Shown: positions 18,209 through 26,300 of the stretch, piece after piece
How the letters are laid out: each line of letters opens with the position of its first letter
Numbering within the stretch: position 1 is the stretch's first letter
NCBI RefSeq assembly: GCF_040564635.1
Contig: NZ_CP159837.1
Coordinates: 1,615,001 to 1,679,000 of the forward strand
Origin: Planktothricoides raciborskii GIHE-MW2
GTDB taxonomy: Bacteria > Cyanobacteriota > Cyanobacteriia > Cyanobacteriales > Laspinemataceae
Direction of reading: 5' to 3'
Length of the DNA: 64,000 bases
Program-made: the position numbers and the translations under genes
The notes under the pieces: generated by a model
What the model saw: the letters and a program-made list of their open reading frames with translations, nothing else
What the model was told of the DNA's origin: nothing
Databases searched by the model: none

Positions 18209-19549
18209 ATGACAATGAAGGATACAGAGAATCAGCATCCTGAACGGATCAGCTTGTTGACCGCGATCTGTCTTGTGGTCGCGAATATGATTGGCACCGG
18301 GGTGTTCACTTCTCTGGGTTTTCAGGTGGTGGATATTCAGTCCGGTTTTTCTTTGTTGTTTTTATGGTTTGTTGGGGGAGTTTTCGCCCTCTGTGGCGCC
18401 CTGGCTTACGGGGAATTGGGGGCGGCGATGCCCCGGTCTGGGGGTGAATATCACTATTTATCTAAGATATATCATCCGGCTTTAGGCTTTCTTTCGGGAT
18501 GGCTTTCGGTGACGGTGGGGTTTGCGGCGCCGATCGCTGCTGCCGCGATCGCATTAGGAAGGTATTTCTGTAGAATCATTTGGGAACCAGAAAATATACC
18601 CAGTTTTTACCCACAGGCGATCGCTTTATTCGTGGTGATCGTGATTTCTCTATTGAATACCAAAGATTTGAAACTGGCCAGTTCATTTCAACAGATATTT
18701 ACCCTGTTAAAAGTGCTGCTGATTGTGGTATTTATTGCCTGCGGATTGGTTATGGCTACTCCCCAAGATATTAGCTTTTTGCCCTCTGCCGCCGATCCAA
18801 ATCTGATTTTTAGTGCGCCGTTTGCCATTTCAATGGTCTATGTCACTTATTCTTATTCCGGTTGGAATGCGGCGATTTATTTAGCCAGTGATATTGACCA
18901 ACCGGCCAAAAATCTGCCCCGGTCTTTGCTGCTGGGAACGGTGATCGTTATGGTGTTATATTTGTTGTTAAACTTGGTTTTTCTCTACAGTACCCCCATC
19001 GATCAACTAGCCGGACAATTGGAAATTGGTTATATTTCTGGGAATCAGATTTTTGGGGCGATCGGGGCTAAAATTATGGCATTCTTAATTTCTTTTGGCC
19101 TAATTTCTTCCATTAGTTCAATGGTTTTAGCCGGCCCAAGGGTGACACAGGTGATTGGGGAAGATATCCCGGTTTTCCGAATTTTAGCCAAGAAAAATGC
19201 GCTGGGAATTCCTTATACTGCGATTTTATTCCAATTGGCGATCGTGATATTTTTCATCATCACCGCCACATTTGAATCTGTGATTACTTATCTGGGATTT
19301 ACGCTGACTCTTTCTTCTTTTCTCACAGTCTTAGGGGTATTTGTCCATAGAATTCGCTACCCTGAAGTGGCGCGACCATATAAAACTTGGGGCTATCCGG
19401 TGACGCCAATAATTTTTCTCTTAATTAGTCTGTGGATTATGATATTTCTCTTAAGAGATAAACCGATTGAATCGGTGGCGGGTTTATACACGATCGCCCT
19501 GGGATTGCCGGTCTATTTCTGGGCTGTGAAGAAAAAACTTGCTGATTAA
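18209..19549 (+). CDS. APC-family amino acid permease
   Basis: A 446-residue polytopic membrane protein with about 12 hydrophobic segments. The N-terminal NMIGTGVFTSLGF near 26-38 is the substrate-binding GxG motif of TM1 in the amino acid-polyamine-organocation superfamily, and YSYSGWNAAIYLASDIDQPAKNLPRS near 213-238 is the conserved TM6/loop signature. The family imports or exchanges amino acids at the cytoplasmic membrane; the substrate cannot be read. It stands alone with its own upstream region after the sigma terminator, and a lipoprotein gene follows after 60 bp on the same strand, so the two may be co-transcribed. Confidence 0.93.
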   Translation: MTMKDTENQHPERISLLTAICLVVANMIGTGVFTSLGFQVVDIQSGFSLLFLWFVGGVFALCGALAYGELGAAMPRSGGEYHYLSKIYHPALGFLSGWLSVTVGFAAPIAAAAIALGRYFCRIIWEPENIPSFYPQAIALFVVIVISLLNTKDLKLASSFQQIFTLLKVLLIVVFIACGLVMATPQDISFLPSAADPNLIFSAPFAISMVYVTYSYSGWNAAIYLASDIDQPAKNLPRSLLLGTVIVMVLYLLLNLVFLYSTPIDQLAGQLEIGYISGNQIFGAIGAKIMAFLISFGLISSISSMVLAGPRVTQVIGEDIPVFRILAKKNALGIPYTAILFQLAIVIFFIITATFESVITYLGFTLTLSSFLTVLGVFVHRIRYPEVARPYKTWGYPVTPIIFLLISLWIMIFLLRDKPIESVAGLYTIALGLPVYFWAVKKKLAD

Positions 19550-19608
19550 ATTGTTGCTTGGCTTGCTGAATGCTGAATATTTTCAGCGGTTAAACTCCTA
19601 AGAAGTCT

Positions 19609-20916
19609 ATGACTATCAAAATTACCATGAATCAAAAAATGAATCAAAAAATGAATCAAAAAGTCACGCGATCGCTTTTATTAGCCATCATCTCTACCCT
19701 AGTTTTTATTCAGTCTTGTAACAATCCGCAAACTGAAGGCAGCAAAATCGAAAATAGCAGCCAAACGGCCAACACAAATCAGACCACCGCAAGCAACCCA
19801 GAGGCAGTCACCGAAGAACCTACAGCCACGCCAAAACCTGAACCAAACCCCGATCCCTTAGCCCAATTCGATTTAGAAAAATCGGCCAAATTAACGGATA
19901 CTGCCAAGTTAATTGCGGGGATGAAAATTGAGGATGCTAGTCCCCTCGCTGCCATCCAAAATACTACCGGTTGGAAAAATCATGCTCAATATTTTCAAAA
20001 GGGTTGGCCGCAACTAGAAAATCAACAACTTGCTAAAGTCAGAAAATGGACTGAAACGGAACTCAAAACCATCAACGAATCTGCGCCATCAATATTTTAT
20101 CCTTTTAGCGGACCTGATTTTTTATACGCTTATTCTTTCTTCCCCAACGCCAAAGAATATGTAATGATTGGCCTTGAACCTGTGGGCACAGTCCCGGATT
20201 TGCTGAATATGTTAGAGGGACAGCGATCGCAACAATTACAAATTATTAATCAGTCCCTTTATGCCATTCTTGAATATAGCTTTTTCCGCACAAAAGCGAT
20301 GGCAGTGGATTTAGCCAAACAAGGAGTTTTGCCCATTTTATTACTATTTTTGGCTCGCACAAACAATCAAATTTTGGATGTGCAATACGTCGGTTTGGAT
20401 GCGGAGGCAAAGATTCAAATTTTAGAAACAAGTACCACTCCAGCAGGAATGATTCCCGGAGTCAAAATTTCGTTTTTACCCGCTGGAGAATCTGAACCTA
20501 AAACCCTGCATTATTTTTCTACGGATTTATCTAATGATGGCGTGAAGAAAACCCCACAGTTAGTAGAATTTGCCCAAGGTTATGCCAAGGATTCAGTCAC
20601 TTATTTGAAAGCGGCTTCTTATTTGATGTATAATGAATCATTTTCCACGATTCGGGAGTTAATTCTCAACCAAAGCTATGCGGTGTTGCAGGATGATTCC
20701 GGAATGCCCGTTAAACATTTTGATGAAGCAAAATGGGAGCGGAAATTTTACGGCCAATACATTGCCCCGATTGATTTATTTGCCAGTCGATATCAGGCTG
20801 ATTTGCGAAAAATTTATCAAAGCGATAAGACGATTCAGCCTTTAGATTTTGGCATTGGCTATAAATTTTACAAAGACTCTAATTTAATGTTAGCCACTCG
20901 GAAAGCAGCGCAATAA
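19609..20916 (+). CDS. Predicted lipoprotein of unknown function
   Basis: A 435-residue protein. The N-terminus has a 12 bp tandem repeat encoding MNQK three times, a basic residue pair, a hydrophobic stretch and a plausible lipobox FIQSC with Cys37. A Thr/Pro/Glu-rich linker (about 40-85) leads to a globular domain (about 90-435) with GWKNHAQYFQKGWPQLE, IFYPFSGPDFLYAYSFFPNA and VMIGLEPVG. I do not recognise the family. The mature part is expected in the periplasm, anchored to a membrane. The start could be any of the first four Met codons; the repeat makes the choice uncertain. Confidence 0.8.
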   Translation: MTIKITMNQKMNQKMNQKVTRSLLLAIISTLVFIQSCNNPQTEGSKIENSSQTANTNQTTASNPEAVTEEPTATPKPEPNPDPLAQFDLEKSAKLTDTAKLIAGMKIEDASPLAAIQNTTGWKNHAQYFQKGWPQLENQQLAKVRKWTETELKTINESAPSIFYPFSGPDFLYAYSFFPNAKEYVMIGLEPVGTVPDLLNMLEGQRSQQLQIINQSLYAILEYSFFRTKAMAVDLAKQGVLPILLLFLARTNNQILDVQYVGLDAEAKIQILETSTTPAGMIPGVKISFLPAGESEPKTLHYFSTDLSNDGVKKTPQLVEFAQGYAKDSVTYLKAASYLMYNESFSTIRELILNQSYAVLQDDSGMPVKHFDEAKWERKFYGQYIAPIDLFASRYQADLRKIYQSDKTIQPLDFGIGYKFYKDSNLMLATRKAAQ

Positions 20917-20949
20917 AAGTTAAGCAATTAATTCACCGCCATTAACACA

Positions 20950-21000
20950 AGAAAAGAAACCCGGTTTCGCCGAAGTTATCAAAGAAACCCGGTTTCTGGC
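20950..21000. repeat. Paired agaaacccggttt repeats at the end of the lipoprotein gene
   Basis: Two same-orientation cores (about 20953-20967 and 20981-20995) sit between two convergent genes, separated by cgccgaagttatcaa. Confidence 0.8.
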
Positions 21001-21015
21001 ACCGCGATGGAAAGT

Positions 21016-21315
21016 TTATAATCCCACGGCTTCTAATAAAGGTTGGATGGTTTCCCAGGTCAGTCCTTGCTCAATGTAAATGGGATTTGTGGGATTTAAT
21101 GGACCTTGTAGGCGATCGATGGTCAAAATTTCTGCGGTATCGGGAAGTACCGGCACATCTGGGTCAAAAGCAGTTGGACGCATTAAAGAACTAGAATATC
21201 CTTTGAAAATGGCAATTTCATCCGCTTCCCCATCAATTTCTGCTTTCACAATTAGCACTTCAGTGGGACGCTTAATCGTGTATTTTTCTAATCGTTGAAT
21301 GATTTGCTCTGTCAT
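21016..21315 (-). CDS. Conserved small cyanobacterial protein
   Basis: A 99-residue protein. The sequence (IIQRLEKYTIKRPTEVLIVKAEIDGE..EIAIFKGYSSSLM, then DPDVPVLP and IYIEQGLTW) looks highly conserved and single-domain; it resembles cyanobacterial hypothetical proteins I have seen, but I cannot give a function. It is soluble and acidic, with no signal peptide. It converges with the lipoprotein gene. Confidence 0.75.
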   Translation of the reverse strand: MTEQIIQRLEKYTIKRPTEVLIVKAEIDGEADEIAIFKGYSSSLMRPTAFDPDVPVLPDTAEILTIDRLQGPLNPTNPIYIEQGLTWETIQPLLEAVGL

Positions 21316-21813
21316 TTTAATTCCAGTCTTAATTCAAGTTTATTGTTGATGTGGTGGGAATTGCCCGCTATTGTCCTCTCAATTATATCAAGCATCAGAA
21401 ATTATTTCTACAATTATTGCTACGATTGCGAGGTTATTTTGGGCGCAAGCATTGCGACCCTATGCATTTTCTATTACAGCAATTTTCTCAGCAAGTAAAC
21501 CACAAATACCTGTAGGGGCGAAGCATGACCGCAGACAAATCATTGCTGAAAATATTGTAAGGGCGAAGCATTCCGTAGGGGCGAATGGCCATTCGCCCTT
21601 GTACGGGCGAATGGCCATTCGCCCTTGTACGGGCGAATGGCCATTCGCCCCTACTGCTGAAAATATTAAATGAACTGCCGGAATGCTTCGCCCCTACCGG
21701 AATGCTTCGCCCTAAAGTGGTTGAGTAATCTGAAAAACGCTGTAAAAACAATATTAACTCAGAGGGTTAAACCGGGTTTGTTTGCCGATGGGATGCTTCG
21801 GTGAATCATTGAT
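21316..21813. repeat. Palindrome cluster, about 500 bp without genes
   Basis: Three tandem copies of the perfect 20 bp palindrome gggcgaatggccattcgccc, joined by ttgtac, lie in 21580-21652. On either side are ggggcgaagcatgaccgc (about 21515) and complementary gaatgcttcgcccctacc copies (about 21680-21712). Frames crossing the block exist on both strands only because the palindromes lack stops. Confidence 0.85.
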
Positions 21814-23208
21814 TTAATCACTGTCAGTGGCCATAAATGCGATCGCATAATGCCGCAATAGAGGAGGTAGCACATAAGATTTTTCGGTTTTTTCAATTAA
21901 ACAACGCCTGGTTAAAGATTGCAGGGCATTGAGTAACTCTGACGCCGAAATATGATTAGCTTCTAGCAACATAGCCAAAGTGACTGGTTTTTCTTCCTTA
22001 GCTAACCGGGAAATTACCTCTATTTCCATTTTCGATAACCGCTTAAATTGTGGCGCTAAATTATCGGCTAAATCTTCCGTTAATAAAATAGTATTCTCCA
22101 AAAATAACTCCCTAGGGCTGAGTTCCAAGTCTTGCATCAAATTGGCCAATATTTTTAACCATAAAGGATTGCCTTGGTACAGGGAAATCAGCGATCGACT
22201 CATCTCTGAACTAGCAATCCCTCGATCCTTAAATATTTTTAGCGCTGCGTTGTAGTTTAAGCCCCGAAGTTTGAGGCTGTGAATGGGATGAAAATCGCTG
22301 TTGTGCTGGGGAACTTGTCTCGGTTGTTCCCACCCAATTAGTAAGAAGCAACTTTGATGGGATAATTCCTCAATTTGTTTCAAAAAAGTGGCATAATCCT
22401 GGGTTTCGGGTTTATATTCTCCCGCCGATTTTCCCGGACTAAATAGGTATTGAACATCATCGAATACGACTAAACAACGATGCTTTTGTAGATATTTAAT
22501 CAGAGATAAAGGCTGAGGGTTCTTTTTACCTAATTGGATTTCTGACCGCTGGGAAAAAAAAGCAATTAGACTGGTTTCCAGTTGGGCAAAAGTGGGGCAT
22601 TTTTCCAGACTGCGCCACACTACATAGTCAAATTCATCTTTAATTTCGCGGATGAGTTCGGTTGCCAAGGTCGTTTTGCCAATGCCACTCATCCCCTCGA
22701 TGGTGACAAGGCGGCAATTTTCTTGAATGACCCATTGTTTCAAGGTTTTTAGTTCATCGATGCGGTCATAACAAATCCGCAAATCCGGCATTTCGCTCAA
22801 ATCTTGATGCAGGGTTTCTGTTGATGTGGCTTCAGGATTTTTCAGATTATTTTCGCTCTTGGGGATATCTGAGAAAGGTAAAGTTTCCCTACCAAAATTT
22901 ATGCTACAAATTTTTATAGAATCTCGGAGAGAATTATCGGAAAAAATAGAAATTTGCAACCTTTCCATTGTGGATCGCAAATTTGATTTATGGATATCTT
23001 CCCCCAACATTTCTGATAGGATTTGCCACAACTCAGAACCCACATTCCTCACATGACTTTCCGAACAATGAGACTCATCGGCGATTTCTTGATATGTCTC
23101 ACCTTGGATTGTCCCTCGCAGTACCGCTTTTTGCAAGTCATCGAGGTGCTGACCTGTTTTTGCGAACACCAGATCGTCGGCAAGTTTTAACATTTCCTTA
23201 AAATTCAT
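21814..23208 (-). CDS. STAND NTPase with N-terminal helix-turn-helix, no C-terminal sensor repeats
   Basis: A 464-residue protein. The N-terminus (about 18-68, LDDLQKAVLRGTIQGETYQEIADE..CSESHVRNVGSELW) is an HTH of the type that opens many cyanobacterial vMAP/STAND proteins. An NB-ARC-like NTPase follows: Walker A EGMSGIGKTTLATE near 170-183, VVWRSL near 195, Walker B RCLVVFDDVQYLF near 240-252, LLIGWEQPR near 288, a GNPLWLKILANLM motif near 340, and a winged helix to the end. STAND proteins are signal-gated switches, usually with WD40, TPR or LRR sensors fused C-terminally. Here no sensor is fused, but a WD40-containing protein is encoded divergently 168 bp away. A split system is an inference. 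Confidence 0.82.
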   Translation of the reverse strand: MNFKEMLKLADDLVFAKTGQHLDDLQKAVLRGTIQGETYQEIADESHCSESHVRNVGSELWQILSEMLGEDIHKSNLRSTMERLQISIFSDNSLRDSIKICSINFGRETLPFSDIPKSENNLKNPEATSTETLHQDLSEMPDLRICYDRIDELKTLKQWVIQENCRLVTIEGMSGIGKTTLATELIREIKDEFDYVVWRSLEKCPTFAQLETSLIAFFSQRSEIQLGKKNPQPLSLIKYLQKHRCLVVFDDVQYLFSPGKSAGEYKPETQDYATFLKQIEELSHQSCFLLIGWEQPRQVPQHNSDFHPIHSLKLRGLNYNAALKIFKDRGIASSEMSRSLISLYQGNPLWLKILANLMQDLELSPRELFLENTILLTEDLADNLAPQFKRLSKMEIEVISRLAKEEKPVTLAMLLEANHISASELLNALQSLTRRCLIEKTEKSYVLPPLLRHYAIAFMATDSD

Positions 23209-23244
23209 GGGCTTTGGTCAATGTCAGGGTTTGCCTATTATATC

Positions 23245-23284
23245 CGACATTTTCCTACATTTTCGGACATTTTCGGACATTTTC
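23245..23284. promoter_or_regulatory. Four phased 10 bp repeats between divergent STAND and WD40 genes
   Basis: The unit (c/g)(g/t)acattttc occurs four times head to tail without spacing (23245-23254, 23255-23264, 23265-23274, 23275-23284), followed by ctacagtagg. Further down, tcggatattttccga (23327-23341) is an imperfect palindrome of the same motif. The 10 bp period puts each copy on nearly the same face of the helix, as expected for cooperative binding of a protein such as the HTH domain encoded alongside. No data show binding. Confidence 0.6.
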
Positions 23285-23376
23285 CTACAGTAGGCAAGGA
23301 AATTTACCAAAAATTGCCGATAAAATCGGATATTTTCCGACTATACAGAATCTGGCATTAGTTTTATAGTGGAGTT

Positions 23377-26300
23377 ATGACATTTACAGCAAGCGAGTCC
23401 GTCATGTCTACACAAATTGAAAGAATCAAAGTTCGTTTAGCTAGTCAGAATGACGAAGAAAGACTCGATGCGTTATTAGAGACTCTTAACTGTGGTCAAG
23501 ACGGATTAGAACTATTAATTGAACAGTCTTTAAAAGATCAGTCAGAAAAAATTAGACAATTAACCTATAGAATTTTTATGGGCGATCGGCCTCATCTTAA
23601 TGAAAGCCCAGAAAAATCTTACCCACCACATAACCCAACAGATATAATTACTTCGATCGCAATTAGCCCTAATACCCCTAATACTATTAGAATAGTAGGA
23701 GGCAGCTACAAAAAAATTTGGATTTGGAGTTTAGAAAGTAAAGAATTTACTTGTTTTCTTAAAGGAAGTCAACAAGGAAGTCAACAACATTCGCACTGGA
23801 TTTTGTCGGTTGCGATTAGCCCTGATGGAAATAGATTAGTCAGCGGCAGCGCAGATAAAACTATTAAAGTATGGGATTTAAATCAAGGAAATCTAATTCA
23901 TACATTAAATCTAATTCATACATTAAAGGGACATGATGGCTGGGTGACTGCTGTTGCCATTACTGCTGATGGAAAAAACATTATCAGTGGCAGTACAGAC
24001 AAAAGCATCAAAGTCTGGGATTTAAATACAGGCAAATTGATTAAAACCCTGAAGAATGACAAAGAATTATCTTCTGTTCTGACTCTATGTCTGACTCACG
24101 ATCAAAAAATGATCGTGAGTGGAGACACAAATAATAATATTACTTTATGGGATTTAAAGACAGGTCAATGGCTCCGCAGTCTTGAAGGACATTCAGATTG
24201 GATTAAAGCGTTAACAGTTACTTCAGATAATACCACTTTAATTAGTGGCAGTCGTGATGGGATGCAAAAAATTTGGCAGTCAAACCCTGATAATAAAAAT
24301 AATTTTAACTTACCATTAATTTTAGCTCAAGGATCATTAGATATAGCACTTATTGGATTTTTATGGAAAATTTCAATCTCATGGTTTATTATATTTTTTG
24401 TTTGGGTATCTATGAAAATTTGGTTAATATATCGCGATCAAAAATCTGATAATCTATCTTCTAAAACAATAGATTGTATTAAGACATTACCTGGCTGTAC
24501 ATCTATTAATTCTCTGGATTGCAATTTGGATCAAGATATAATTTTTATTGGTAGTTTTAATACGGCTAATTTTTTTAATCTTAAAAAAAATGAATTAATA
24601 AAAACATGGATAGTAGATGGGTTTATTAGTTCTGTAGTAATTAGTTCAGATGCCAGAATACTTGCTTTTGCCGGTCAAAACTGGATTACTTTATTAGATG
24701 CAAAAACCAGAAAACCTCTGCCTGTTCTTAAAGGTTGTTCTTATTCACGATTAAGTACAATTAAAATTATCGATCAAAGTAATAATCAAAAGCTATATAC
24801 TGGGGACATTAAAACATTTACAGTAAAAGTAGTAGATCAGAATAACCAACCAATAAATATTGATAGTAAAAATATTATTTGGGACTGTTTTTTTACTGGC
24901 TATAAATACAGCGTGGTAGCACCTGGTAAACTACAGAAAAATAATAATGGAGAAGCGGTATTTATAGCCGGTAACAAACCAGGAAATGTTGACATTACAG
25001 TAAAAGTTGGAATTCTGGAAGATTCGATAAAAATTAATATTCAAGAAGCTCCTAAAATCTCTAAAATAAAGTGTTCACCTCATAATCAAACTAAACTTTT
25101 ATATGGACAAAGCTTTGAGTTTAAAGTTGCAGAAACTTTAGATCAATATGGATCTCGCATAAAAACCACGTCAATTCAGTGGTTAGTTGAGCCAGAAAAA
25201 TATGGCATTTTTGACGAAAATGGTAATTTTACTGCCGGTCAATATTCAGGGACTTGTTACGTCTATGCTTCGGTTGGTTCAATCAAGTCTGAAAGAATTT
25301 CAATTGAGATTATTGAACCTCCCAAGTTGACAAAACTCCTGGTGATAAATAATCGCCTATCTAATATAAAATTAGAATATGGAAAAACTTTAAAATTTGA
25401 GGTAAAAGGTGTAGACCAATATGGAGAGGATATATCCACTGGAACAATTACTTGGTCAGTGGATGATGATCGATCTGGAACCATTGACGAAGATGGTAAC
25501 TTTACTGCCGGTGAATATTCAGGGACTTGTGACGTCTATGCTTCGGTTGGTTCAATCAAGTCTGAAAGAATTTCAATTACGATTCTTGAACCTCCCAAGT
25601 TGACAAAACTCCAGGTGATAAATCGCCTATCTAATATAAAATTAGAGTATCAAGAAACTTTTCAATTTGAAGTAAAAGGTGTAGACCAATATGGAGAGGA
25701 TATATCCACTGGAACAATTACTTGGTCAGTGGATGATGATCGATCTGGAACCATTGACGAAGATGGTAACTTTACTGCCGGTGAATATTCAGGGACTTGT
25801 GACGTCTATGCTTCGGTTGATTCAATCGAATCTGAAAGAATTTCAATTACGATTATTGAACCTCCCTATCTGAAAGAACTTCAGGTGATAAATCGCCCAT
25901 ATAAAGAATTAGAATATGGAGAAACTTTTCAATTTGAAGTAGAAGGGATAGACCAATATGGATACGATATATCCACTGGAACAATTACTTGGTCAGTGAA
26001 TGATGATCGATATGGAACTATTGACGAAGATGGTAACTTTACTGCTGGTGAATATTCAGGGAATTGTTACGTCTATGCTTCGGTTAGTTCAATCGAATCT
26101 GAAAGAATTTTAATTGAGATTATTGAACCTCCCAAGTTGAAAAAACTCCTGGTGATAAATCGCCCATCTAAAGAATTAGAGTATCAAGAAACTTTTCAAT
26201 TTGAAGTAAAAGGTGTAGACCAATATGGAAACTATATATCCACTGGAACAATTACTTGGTCAGTGAACGATGAGCAATCTGGAACCATTGATAAAAATGG

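Noticed and set aside
21371-21751. Open frames on both strands across the palindrome cluster
   Set aside because: They follow from stop-free palindromes and code only for repeated motifs.
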